DNA from: Chthonomonas sp.
Lineage (GTDB): Bacteria > Armatimonadota > Fimbriimonadia > Fimbriimonadales > Fimbriimonadaceae
NCBI GenBank assembly: GCA_016788585.1
Contig: JAEURP010000002.1
Location: 62,001-126,000 of the forward strand
Reading direction: 5' to 3'
Length of the DNA: 64,000 bases
Positions 27,225 through 35,488 of the stretch are shown here, piece by piece (position 1 is the stretch's first letter; every line of letters begins with the position of its first letter). The notes beneath the pieces were generated by a model. It did not search any database and was not told the origin of the DNA. It worked only from the letters and a program-made list of their open reading frames with translations. The position numbers and the translations under genes are program-made.

Positions 27225-28571
27225 ATGCAGAAATTACTGGCCTTATCCTTACTAATTGGTGTCACCGCCGCCGCGAACGCGGGCTACACCCTCTTTGTCG
27301 CCGAAACGCAATCGGGTTCGCTGGGTGGAAATACCGCGGCCTACGGAGGACTTCAACGATACAACTTCACGATCGCTGGCGGCGCGGCCATGGCGGGAAC
27401 GGGCGTGGCGGCAGCTCAGCTCAGCGATCCCAGTGGCCTCTACTATGCCAACAATAAGCTCTACGTGGCGAACCGGCACGGCAACACATTGGGCCAGGGG
27501 AGCGTGAAGGCGTTCGACTGGGATGGAGCGAATCTTTCGGCCGTAGGTACGACGGTCGCGACCTCGACGAGTTCCAGTTACACCGGCTTCCACGGCCTCA
27601 CCGTTGCCAGCGATGGAAAGGTTTATGTGAGCACGGTGAACGGCGGTTCAAGGCAGTTCACGCCTCCGGGTAGTCCTTTTCCAGATACGGGCGGAACTTC
27701 ATTTTATGCCGCGCGCGAGGCGTGGATTTCCCCCAATGGCGCAGTGTTGATTGAGTCGGGAATCGGCGGTAGCGTCCGGGTTTCAGACGTCTCTGGCAAC
27801 ACGTTCTCGAACTACACCGATTTCGCGATCCCCGGAATCAGTGCTGTCCACCAATTGGCCTATCGAGATGGCGCCCTTTATTGCGCGGGCTTCAACTCTT
27901 GGACCGTGCATCGAATCAACCTCGATGCCAACTACAAGCCGGTGAGCTCGACGCAACTTTTTGGCCTGCAACAGGGAATTGGTGTTGGTTTCAGCCCCGA
28001 CGGCAATGAGATGTACGTCTCCGGCCATACGACGAACCGCATCAACCGTTACGTTGTGGGAGTTGACGGAAATTGGTATGGCAATGGTGTAATTGCGACG
28101 GGTCACAACATGGGCTATGTGGCGGTCATTCCAACCGGCACGCCCCAGCGCATCAGTGGCCGCATCGCGCTTGGCGGACTGGTTGGCACGATCCACAATT
28201 CGCCGATGACAGTAGAAGTTTGGAACGGCCCGACTCTGGTCCAAACCATCAATACAACCGTCGGTGCTGGCAGCACATTCGAAATCAACCCCAGCGAAAC
28301 CTCAGGAAACCGGACCTTGGTGTTTCAGACCCGCGCCGGACTTCGCAAAGCCGTCAACGTGACATTACAACCAACTCCGGTATCTGGCATGGTCGTAAAC
28401 ATGCTGAATGGCGACGTGGACCTTTCTGGCGAAGTGGACGCCGCTGACATTGATCTTGTGATTGCGAACTTCGGCGGGTCGAATACCCAAAGCGACGTCG
28501 ACGGCACCCAAGAGGTCGACGCCGCCGACATTGATCTGGTCATCGCTTACTTCGGGTCTGTCGGTGGCTAA
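27225..28571 (+). CDS. Secreted dockerin-tailed beta-propeller protein
   Basis: A 448-aa exported protein with signal peptide MQKLLALSLLIGVTAAANAG. The body resembles NHL or SMP-30-like propellers (SDPSGLYYANNKLYVANRHG, GFHGLTVASDGKVYVST, GVGFSPDGNEMYVSG), then a small regulatory-like beta domain (RISGRIALGGLVGTIHNSPM) as in neighbouring dockerin proteins, and two terminal calcium loops (GDVDLSGEVDAADID and SDVDGTQEVDAADID). A GGTGGAG ribosome site precedes the ATG, in contrast to the leaderless genes. Function unknown. Confidence 0.85.
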   Translation: MQKLLALSLLIGVTAAANAGYTLFVAETQSGSLGGNTAAYGGLQRYNFTIAGGAAMAGTGVAAAQLSDPSGLYYANNKLYVANRHGNTLGQGSVKAFDWDGANLSAVGTTVATSTSSSYTGFHGLTVASDGKVYVSTVNGGSRQFTPPGSPFPDTGGTSFYAAREAWISPNGAVLIESGIGGSVRVSDVSGNTFSNYTDFAIPGISAVHQLAYRDGALYCAGFNSWTVHRINLDANYKPVSSTQLFGLQQGIGVGFSPDGNEMYVSGHTTNRINRYVVGVDGNWYGNGVIATGHNMGYVAVIPTGTPQRISGRIALGGLVGTIHNSPMTVEVWNGPTLVQTINTTVGAGSTFEINPSETSGNRTLVFQTRAGLRKAVNVTLQPTPVSGMVVNMLNGDVDLSGEVDAADIDLVIANFGGSNTQSDVDGTQEVDAADIDLVIAYFGSVGG

Positions 28572-28599
28572 CGGGCTGGGTGGCCAGGGTGAGCTCCAC

Positions 28600-28852
28600 G
28601 TAGCACCCCTTACGGGGTGGCACTGGTGATGTGGCGCGATCATCTGTCATATGATCGCCGCTTAATGTCGCCATAGCACCAGTGTCTCGAAGGCACCGCA
28701 TTTTGGGGAAGGCGGCGGGCCGATTTGCCGTAGGGAGGAAGGATGTGGTGCCCAGTCACTGGTGTAAGGTCGAAACCAGTTTGCGCAGGAGGCACTCTTG
28801 CCGCGCCCTTTCACCAGTGCCACCCAACCGACTACCCCCGCTCGGGTTGGGT
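28600..28852. repeat. Repeat-rich spacer with CACTGGTG hairpins
   Basis: CACTGGTG occurs at 28621 and 28757 and its complement CACCAGTG at 28677 and 28812, forming nested hairpins; GGTGGCACTGGTGA (28617) pairs with TCACCAGTGCCACC (28811). An inner GCGATCAT/ATGATCGC pair lies near 28640. A separate hairpin ACCCAACC / GGTTGGGT (28822-28852) ends 14 nt before the next start. Confidence 0.75.
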
Positions 28853-28866
28853 AAAGGCGACTTTCG

Positions 28867-30276
28867 TTGTATAGTAATAGTGCATTGTTACGCACAATAT
28901 TTTTCGCGCTAGCAGCTGCTCTTGCGAGCCAAGCGCTAGCACAATGGACCGTCACCGAACTTTCGCCGGGTAGTAACACGACGGGGATGGCACTTGGCGC
29001 AAGTGGTAACCAACAGGCAGGCATCCTATCCTATCCTGGAGCGGTGAAGGCCGTCTTATGGAGTGGCTCCGCCAATTCGTGGGTCGATCTGGGGCCGCCT
29101 GTGGCCTCTGAATCCGGGCTCTCATCGGTCATACCAGGCTTCCAAGGGGGTTACGCGCGAATCAGCGGGGCAGATCACGCGGTCATGTGGACAGGTTGGC
29201 AGGGGAGTTGGGTTGATCTTCACCCGGCTGGGGCAATCCGGTCAAGCGTTACAGCAGTGTCTGCAACGAAGCAAGGCGGCTGGGCCGTCATTGACGGGCT
29301 TTCGATTGCTGGGCTGTGGAGTGGCTCGGCGGTCAGTTGGATACCATTGGCTACCACCAATTCTGCTGTACTGGGTATGGCTGGTGACGAGCAGGTGGGC
29401 TATACGGCGGACGGCGCGTGCTTGTGGCGTGGAAGTAGCGGAAGCCGGGTTGACTTGAATGGCACCGCCTCGTATTCGGTTGCCAATGGTACTGATGGCG
29501 TGACCCAGGTTGGCGGTTATCGGCAAGGCGGGAGTTTGACAATGGCGTGCATGTGGTCGGGAACGGCGGCTACAAGGCAAGGTCTCCATCCCCCCACTGC
29601 ATCGACCTCTGTGGCTCTGGCGGTCGCTGGTGAATGGCAATGCGGATACATGAACACAGATCGCGTCCGTGCGGTGGTATGGCGTGGGCCCTCGGTTCCG
29701 GAGACAGACTTGCACCAGTTCCTTCCGCAGCACTTTATCCGGTCATACGCAACAGGCATAGCCATACACAATGGAATTACTTACGTGACGGGTTATGGAG
29801 AGACGGTCGGCGGCTACCGCCCACTGCTCTGGCGGAACCCGGCCGTACCTACCCATGTTTCTGGGATCATTGGGCTGAATGACGTGGTCTGGAATCCAGC
29901 ATATCCAAGACCGATCACGATTCGAGTCACCCAAAACAACGTTACGCTTGGGACGAGAGTCGTATCGGTCGGGACGACAGGTGCCTTCGGATTCCAGGTG
30001 GGTGGCGCGGGCCAGGCAGTTGTTCTGGTCGACGGGCCCACCCAGTTGACGCGTCGCAAGAATATCTACCTGGATGGAAATCCGATTGACCTGGGGGTTA
30101 TCGTGCTCAATAACGGGGACTGCGACGGTTCCGGGGAAGTTGATGCCGCTGATATTGATGTCGTCATTGCCCAGTTCGGGAGCATGGGCGGTACTGGTGA
30201 CGTGGACTTGAGCGGAGAAGTCGACGCGGCGGATATTGACATCTGCATCGCCAACTTCGGCGCGGTTGGGGATTAG
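28867..30276 (+). CDS. Secreted HAF-repeat protein with dockerin-like tail
   Basis: An exported protein of up to 469 aa. Signal peptide ALLRTIFFALAAALASQALA, then repeated segments such as GASGNQQAGILSYPGAVKAV, VVWRGP and AVLWSGSANSWVDL, typical of the HAF extracellular repeat. A small regulatory-like beta domain follows (THVSGIIGLNDVVWNP) and then two calcium loops (GDCDGSGEVDAADID and GDVDLSGEVDAADID). The start is uncertain: TTG at 28867 or TTG at 28885; the second gives a shorter, cleaner signal peptide and lies 9 nt after TATAGT. Function unknown. Confidence 0.8.
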   Translation: MYSNSALLRTIFFALAAALASQALAQWTVTELSPGSNTTGMALGASGNQQAGILSYPGAVKAVLWSGSANSWVDLGPPVASESGLSSVIPGFQGGYARISGADHAVMWTGWQGSWVDLHPAGAIRSSVTAVSATKQGGWAVIDGLSIAGLWSGSAVSWIPLATTNSAVLGMAGDEQVGYTADGACLWRGSSGSRVDLNGTASYSVANGTDGVTQVGGYRQGGSLTMACMWSGTAATRQGLHPPTASTSVALAVAGEWQCGYMNTDRVRAVVWRGPSVPETDLHQFLPQHFIRSYATGIAIHNGITYVTGYGETVGGYRPLLWRNPAVPTHVSGIIGLNDVVWNPAYPRPITIRVTQNNVTLGTRVVSVGTTGAFGFQVGGAGQAVVLVDGPTQLTRRKNIYLDGNPIDLGVIVLNNGDCDGSGEVDAADIDVVIAQFGSMGGTGDVDLSGEVDAADIDICIANFGAVGD

Positions 30277-30510
30277 GGGATTTCAAGCAACGGAAAAGCC
30301 CTCTCGCGTTGTGCGGAAAGGTTTTTCCTCGGCGCGGGTGCCCACTTCTTGGCCTGGACAAATCTCCCGTCATGTATGGCATTGATAACTGCGCCGCCCA
30401 TCGTGTCATTCATTCCCCGGGTCGCGGTGCCGTGTAGCGGGCCAGTCTGAGCGGGTGTCCAAAAAGGTGCAACTTGATCGTCGTAATCCCCAAGTTTTCC
30501 CGTAAGGTTC
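30277..30510 (+). other. Non-coding stretch before the reverse transcriptase
   Basis: 234 bp without a convincing gene. It has several short GC stems but no clear terminator or promoter. Some defence-type reverse transcriptases use a structured RNA encoded just upstream, so this is where such an RNA would be looked for; I cannot show one from sequence alone. Confidence 0.3.
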
Positions 30511-32061
30511 TTGTTGCCAACATGCCAAACTAGTTACTTGCTTAACTCGGCGGAGATCCTAGACAGATACCACGCACAAGCGCGCGGATGTGGCCTTACT
30601 CACCTCTCAGGTGTGTTCAACCTGATTGGAAATGACATCTCTGCGCTAAAGCTTGTTGAGGCAAAGCGGCAATTTCCGATTATCGTAACGGAGCCAAAGC
30701 ACTCGCGTGGAAAACCGGGGCACCTTAGAAATGCCCGCAGGTGGTTCACTTGGCTTCCATTCGATCTCTCACTTAAGTGGGCAGGCCTCTACGACCTGAT
30801 TTTTGGCGCAGCCGAGGACCACCTCAGGAAGGCATCCCCGACTCTTTTCCATCCAGCGTTCGACGCGCAGGGCAAGCTATTCAAGCCCTTATGGGCCGCA
30901 TACCAGCGCGAGCTGGCATTGAATCTAGCGGGTTACGCTCATTACCTCGTCGCTGACGTTGAGGAGTTTTATGCCAACGTAACACCCCTTACCATTGAGC
31001 AAGCATTCATGCGGGCTCAATGCCTTCCAGTGGTGGCCGAAACCGTGATCGAGGTCCTGAAGCAAATGCCCCATGGGCTTCCGATCGGCCACCCTACCTC
31101 AGAGTTGATAGCCGCAGTTATCCTCTCTGACCTAGCTTGCTGCCTCCAAGATACAGGCTTCACCGCTCGGATGTGGATGGACGACATGCTAATCGGGCTG
31201 GAGTCCAGCGATCACGATCAGGTCGCCAGCGCGTTGATCAACCAAAGCCTCAGCAGAGTCGGACTCCGGCTTAACGAGGCAAAGACGGCCGTATACGAGG
31301 AGCAACTTGGTTGGTTGATTCACATTGGCCCATTCACTGGTGTGGACCCGAGCCGGTTGTGCGCGGAACCTCCCTTGTCATCCTGGTATGAAATTGACCC
31401 TTTTGGAGACCAGCCTGTCCCTGTTACTCACGACTTACGAGGTTTTTTCGAAGCATACAATGCACCAGATGGACTGAGGGCACCGCTAATGGCGCAGGCT
31501 GCTAGCCCGGAGCGAAAGAACATAAGGATGTTAGTTCGTGAGTCGCCGGAGTTTCTCACAGACAAAGCCCGCGGGCGAATCTTCAGTGAGCGATTGTACG
31601 CAGCCTATGACGTGGCGAATTTGAACAGGATCAACGAGTTACTTCGGGCACTAGTAACTAATAGCCTTTCTAAATCACCGATTATTGAGGATCGGCTCTT
31701 TGCCCTTGAAAGGGCCCACCCACGGGTCCAGCGAAAGCTTGGCCTCAGGCTTCACTGGGAGGGACAACTGTCACCACCCTTGGCAACACGAGCATTGTTC
31801 GCGTTGCACCCGGATTCCCAACTCTATCCCGACTTAGTAGTCCGGTCCTGCAGCGAACACGCCTCCTTTGAGGAGAACCTAGCCGCTGCCATTGACGCGG
31901 AGTACGATGAGGGAGAGACGCGCAGATTCAAACGAGCAATGCTGATGCAAAGCGAATGCGGGTCCCTTTGTTGCGAGGTAGCCAAAGTGATCACCGCGAG
32001 CGGCGTGCGATCGAGCGGTGCCGATGATGAAGGCGGGGCAGACGACTCAACAGGATATTAA
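30511..32061 (+). CDS. Orphan reverse transcriptase, Abi/DRT-like
   Basis: A 516-aa RNA-directed DNA polymerase. Palm motifs: A, HYLVADVEEFYANV with Asp149; B, GLPIGHPTSELIA from residue 189; C, RMWMDDMLIG with Asp224-Asp225; D, GLRLNEAKTAVYEE from residue 251. All three catalytic aspartates are intact. The other 190 C-terminal residues are helix-rich and carry no maturase or endonuclease domain that I can see, so it is not a typical group II intron protein. Stand-alone RTs of this build include abortive-infection (AbiA/AbiK) and other defence RTs; the assignment is inferred. The TTG start is uncertain because no ATG is near the N-terminus, so 5' truncation is possible. No partner gene is evident. 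Confidence 0.82.
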   Translation: MLPTCQTSYLLNSAEILDRYHAQARGCGLTHLSGVFNLIGNDISALKLVEAKRQFPIIVTEPKHSRGKPGHLRNARRWFTWLPFDLSLKWAGLYDLIFGAAEDHLRKASPTLFHPAFDAQGKLFKPLWAAYQRELALNLAGYAHYLVADVEEFYANVTPLTIEQAFMRAQCLPVVAETVIEVLKQMPHGLPIGHPTSELIAAVILSDLACCLQDTGFTARMWMDDMLIGLESSDHDQVASALINQSLSRVGLRLNEAKTAVYEEQLGWLIHIGPFTGVDPSRLCAEPPLSSWYEIDPFGDQPVPVTHDLRGFFEAYNAPDGLRAPLMAQAASPERKNIRMLVRESPEFLTDKARGRIFSERLYAAYDVANLNRINELLRALVTNSLSKSPIIEDRLFALERAHPRVQRKLGLRLHWEGQLSPPLATRALFALHPDSQLYPDLVVRSCSEHASFEENLAAAIDAEYDEGETRRFKRAMLMQSECGSLCCEVAKVITASGVRSSGADDEGGADDSTGY

Positions 32062-32113
32062 ACTTCACCGTTTTAACGGAAGGCCAGCATCAGCTAACCT
32101 TCACAAGCTCGCT

Positions 32114-32119
32114 CATAAT
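32114..32119 (+). promoter_or_regulatory. -10 box (CATAAT) before a 66-aa frame
   Basis: CATAAT ends 6 nt before ATG 32126, identical in box and spacing to deoB. Confidence 0.3.
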
Positions 32120-32125
32120 TGACCC

Positions 32126-32326
32126 ATGAACCGCGACTGGGCGCTACGGCTTCTAAACCTGGGAGCCCACTTTGAGTGGCCCGGGTGCTGGAACCACTCC
32201 AGCCCAAGGAGATGCCTCGAAGCCCAGCGGCCTACCGTTGAGGAGAAGTTACGGCTTCAGGGCTTGCTAGACAGTGGTTTGCGGTTGCCTCGGGAACCTA
32301 CGCAAACCCTGCCACACCTGACATGA
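32126..32326 (+). CDS. Possible small protein, 66 aa, after the reverse transcriptase
   Basis: Unrecognised. It is rich in tryptophan and charged residues (MNRDWALRLLNLGAHFEWPG; later PTVEEKLRLQGLLDSGL). The only support is the CATAAT box 6 nt before its ATG and its place 65 nt after the reverse transcriptase stop. It could be a partner, a gene fragment or a chance frame. Confidence 0.3.
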   Translation: MNRDWALRLLNLGAHFEWPGCWNHSSPRRCLEAQRPTVEEKLRLQGLLDSGLRLPREPTQTLPHLT

Positions 32327-32429
32327 CCTTTCTCGGCCCGTCAACGCAAGTGGGCTCCCTGGCAAATGGCGTTTGAAGTCTCAGATTTGGAGTTTGTCGC
32401 ACGCAAGGGCGGCGAGTGCTTTTCTAAGA

Positions 32430-32464
32430 CTCCCCCCTAACCCCCCTCGCAAGCGAGGGGGGAA
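32430..32464. repeat. Half-module of the palindromic coding element, intergenic
   Basis: CTCCCCCCTAACCCCCCTC followed by GCAAGCGAGGGGGG forms a hairpin upstream of the ATP-grasp gene. It is nearly identical to the right half of the insertion in aroC at 52527-52628. The spacer 32327-32429 shows nothing else. Confidence 0.8.
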
Positions 32465-32505
32465 TTTCTTTATGCTCCGGTACAATATCACCTTCCAAGG
32501 AAAAC

Positions 32506-33507
32506 ATGAAGAAAATTGGCGTATTGTTTGGACGTGAGAACACCTTCCCGTGGGCGCTGATCGAGCGCATTAACTCGAAGAAGATTAAGGGCATCGAGGC
32601 GGAGCCGGTTCTTATTGACAAGTGCCAACAGAACCAGCCCAGCGACTATGCCGTCGTGCTCGACCGCATTAGCCAAGACGTGCCTTTCTACCGCGCTTGG
32701 CTGAAGAATGCCGCCCTGAATGGCACCGCCGTTTGCAACAATCCTTTCTGGTGGAGCGCCGACGAGAAGTTCTTCAATAACTGCCTGGCCGAGCAAGTTG
32801 GCGTCGCGGTTCCGAAGACGGTTCTCTTGCCGAGCAACCAGCGTCCGCCGGATACCGAGCAGGACAGCTTTAGGAACCTCGCGCTGCCTTTGGCGTGGGA
32901 AGAGATGTTCGAGTACATCGGCTGGCCCGCGTTCTTTAAGCCCTTCGCAGGAGGCGGCTGGAGGAACGTTTACAAGCTGAACAACATGCACGAGTTCTTC
33001 CACGTTTACAACCAAACGGGGCAGCTCACCATGATGCTGCAGGAGAACATCGACTTCACCGATTACTTCCGCTGCTACTGCCTGGGGGGCGATAACGTGC
33101 ACGTGATGCGCTACGCCCCTCAGGAGCCGCATCACCGCCGGTACGTTCAGGAAGATATTCCGATCGATCCAAAGATGCACAAGCAGGTTGTGGACGGCGT
33201 GATCGCACTGAACCAGGCGCTGGGCTATGACTTCAACACGGTCGAATTCGCGTTCCGCGATGGCGTTCCGTACGCGATTGATTTCTGCAATCCAGCTCCA
33301 GACGCGGACATTTATAGTGTCGGCGAAAAGAACTTCGAGTGGATCATCGAAAACGCGGCTCAAATGCTGATCAAGAAGGCGCAGAACCACGTGGACGGTC
33401 AGATGAACCTGACGTGGGGAACGTTCGTTCAGAACTCCGTCGCGGGGAAAGGCATGGGCGCTGCTAAGAAGGCTCCGGCCAAGAAGAAGGTGCCGGCAAA
33501 GGCTTAA
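32506..33507 (+). CDS. ATP-grasp ligase (RimK-like), first gene of amidoligase operon
   Basis: A 333-aa ATP-grasp protein. N-terminal preATP-grasp fold (MKKIGVLFGRENTFPWALIE), ATP-binding lysine segment WPAFFKPFAGGGWRNVYKL at about residue 145, and magnesium-binding end VEFAFRDGVPYAIDFCNPAPD at about 245 with E and N ligands. It should join a carboxylate to an amine through an acyl phosphate. The last 20 or so residues (AAKKAPAKKKVPAKA) are a histone-H1-like Lys/Ala/Pro tail, unusual for the family. TACAAT at 32482 and an AAGGA ribosome site precede the ATG. Three related genes follow. Confidence 0.87.
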   Translation: MKKIGVLFGRENTFPWALIERINSKKIKGIEAEPVLIDKCQQNQPSDYAVVLDRISQDVPFYRAWLKNAALNGTAVCNNPFWWSADEKFFNNCLAEQVGVAVPKTVLLPSNQRPPDTEQDSFRNLALPLAWEEMFEYIGWPAFFKPFAGGGWRNVYKLNNMHEFFHVYNQTGQLTMMLQENIDFTDYFRCYCLGGDNVHVMRYAPQEPHHRRYVQEDIPIDPKMHKQVVDGVIALNQALGYDFNTVEFAFRDGVPYAIDFCNPAPDADIYSVGEKNFEWIIENAAQMLIKKAQNHVDGQMNLTWGTFVQNSVAGKGMGAAKKAPAKKKVPAKA

Positions 33508-33555
33508 GAGAATCGGTGGCCCAACGAAGCGCCCCCTTCCTGAGGAGAGATTGAC

Positions 33556-34707
33556 ATGGTGGAGAAACTAAGGAAGAAGGGCTTCTTTTCGCTGGGCATC
33601 GAGGAAGAATTCCAGATCGTTGACCCGAACACGCGGGAGCTTCGATCGCACATTGAGGAGGTTCTGGAGCAAGACAACATCGTGCTGCGCGAGAGCGCGC
33701 GGCGCGAGATGCACCAGAGCGTCGTCGAGACCGGCACCGGCATCTGCAAAGACATCCAAGACGCGCGCAAGGAAGTGACGTCCCTGCGAACCGAACTTGC
33801 GAGAGTCGCGGCGTTCAAAGGCATGACCATCGCGGCGGCGGGCACCCACCCGATGAGCCACTGGCACGACCAGGACATCACCGACCACGAACGGTATGAG
33901 GTCTTGGTCGAAGAACTGAAGAATGTTGCGCGCAAAAACTTGATCTTTGGCCTGCACGTGCACGTGGGCTTTCCGGATCGGGAAGCCGCGATTCACGTGA
34001 TCAACGCGGCGAGCTACTTCGTGCCGCACCTCTTGGCCTTAAGTTGCAATTCGCCATTCTGGGTTGGGCAAGACAGCGGCTGGTCGAGCTATCGAGTGAA
34101 GGTGTTCGAGAGCTTCCCACGTACGGGTTTACCACAGCACTTCCATAGCCTCAGCGAATACGAGGACTATGTAAAGCTTCTCGTCAAGCTGAATTGCATT
34201 GACAACCCCAAGAAGATTTGGTGGGATATTCGCCTGCACCCGACCTTCGACACGATCGAGTTCCGCATGTGCGATGTGCAACAGCGCGTCGATGAGACGT
34301 TGGCTTTGACCGCGATGATTCAGGCTCTGGTCGCCAAATTATATAGGTTGCATCAGTCAAACATGACGTTCCGAATCTATCGGCGCATGATGACGGACGA
34401 GAACCGCTTCCGCGCCGCGCGCTATGGAACGGAAGGGAAGTTGATCGACTTTGCGAAGAGAGAGGAAGTGGAGTTCACTTCACTGTTCGAAGAGCTCTAC
34501 GAATTTGTAAAGGACGATGCCGAAGAACTGGGAACTACCGAGGAGCTTAATTATCTGCGCACGATGATTAAGGAAGGCAATGGCGCGATTCGCCAACGCC
34601 GAGCATTCGAGAAAACCAAGACCCTGGAAGGCGTGATCGATAGTATCATCGCAGACACGCATCTTGGGCTTGGCGTGTCCGCGCCAAAGGTGAGCGCGAA
34701 GGCGTGA
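33556..34707 (+). CDS. Carboxylate-amine ligase, glutamate-cysteine ligase 2 (YbdK) family
   Basis: A 383-aa enzyme of the glutamine-synthetase-like GCS2 family. The N-terminal GIEEEFQIVDPNTREL carries the metal-binding glutamates, with FGLHVHVGFPDREAA at about residue 133 and IWWDIRLHPTFDTIEFRMCD at about 217. The family joins glutamate or another acid to an amine, using ATP. AGGAGAG lies before the ATG at 33556. It sits 48 nt after the ATP-grasp gene, and its stop overlaps the amidotransferase GTG by 4 nt. Substrates unknown. Confidence 0.92.
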   Translation: MVEKLRKKGFFSLGIEEEFQIVDPNTRELRSHIEEVLEQDNIVLRESARREMHQSVVETGTGICKDIQDARKEVTSLRTELARVAAFKGMTIAAAGTHPMSHWHDQDITDHERYEVLVEELKNVARKNLIFGLHVHVGFPDREAAIHVINAASYFVPHLLALSCNSPFWVGQDSGWSSYRVKVFESFPRTGLPQHFHSLSEYEDYVKLLVKLNCIDNPKKIWWDIRLHPTFDTIEFRMCDVQQRVDETLALTAMIQALVAKLYRLHQSNMTFRIYRRMMTDENRFRAARYGTEGKLIDFAKREEVEFTSLFEELYEFVKDDAEELGTTEELNYLRTMIKEGNGAIRQRRAFEKTKTLEGVIDSIIADTHLGLGVSAPKVSAKA

Positions 34708-35486
34708 GGCTCGCGATCCTCGATCAGTATTGCGGGCATGTCAATCAGGGCATGCGTTGCATTGAGCAGATCGCGAAAGACGCGGGCCTAGAGATTGACC
34801 ACTACGATGTGCGCGGCAAAAACGAGATTCCAAAGGCCAAGGACTACCGCCTATTCTTGAGCACCGGCGGCCCCGGCGATCCGCACGAGGTCGAGCACAT
34901 GGAATGGGGCAAGCCATGGGGCTGCTTTCTCGAAGAGCTTCTTGAACTGAACAAAGGCGACGAGAAGCGCCACGCGTTTCTGATTTGCCACAGCTATCAA
35001 ATGGCTTGCATTCATTGGGGCCTCGCCGAGGTGACGCAACGCCGGAAGCCAGCCTTTGGGATCTATCCTATGCACAAGACCGAGGCAGGGAAGACCGACC
35101 CTGTTTTGGAGGGCTTGCCAGATCCGTTTTGGGTCATTGATTCTCGTGATTGGCAGGTGGTTCAACCGCATGTGAAGGCGATGGACCGATTTGGCGTGAA
35201 AGCTCTCGCGATCGAACGGGACCGACCCCATGTGAAGCTCCAGCGAGCGGCCATGGCGATCCGGTTTTCGCCAGAAATTGTTGGCACGCAATTCCACCCC
35301 GAAGCTGATGATTCAAGCATGCAAGCTTACATCGATGATCCAAAGATGGTCGAGCAACTCGCTGGGAAGCACGGGCTGGACCGAATCGAAAAGATCAAAG
35401 AAAACCTCGGCGACTTGATGAAGGTGCAATTCACCCGCCAGCATCTTTTGCCAAACTTCCTCAAGGACGCGCTCAACAAAATCTAA
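34704..35486 (+). CDS. Class I glutamine amidotransferase-like protein
   Basis: A 260-aa GATase1 domain. The nucleophile-elbow cysteine is in FLICHSYQMACIHWG at about residue 98, and the His-Glu pair in VGTQFHPEADDSSM at about 197. The STGGPGDPHE loop matches the oxyanion region of GMP-synthase-type amidotransferases. It would either release ammonia from glutamine for its operon partners or hydrolyse a gamma-glutamyl bond. GTG start within the stop of the GCS2 gene; 2 nt separate it from the next gene. Confidence 0.9.
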   Translation: MRLAILDQYCGHVNQGMRCIEQIAKDAGLEIDHYDVRGKNEIPKAKDYRLFLSTGGPGDPHEVEHMEWGKPWGCFLEELLELNKGDEKRHAFLICHSYQMACIHWGLAEVTQRRKPAFGIYPMHKTEAGKTDPVLEGLPDPFWVIDSRDWQVVQPHVKAMDRFGVKALAIERDRPHVKLQRAAMAIRFSPEIVGTQFHPEADDSSMQAYIDDPKMVEQLAGKHGLDRIEKIKENLGDLMKVQFTRQHLLPNFLKDALNKI

Positions 35487-35488
35487 CC

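Noticed and set aside
30277-32061. Group II intron containing the reverse transcriptase
   Set aside because: I see no GUGYG-like 5' end, domain V hairpin or maturase/endonuclease domain.
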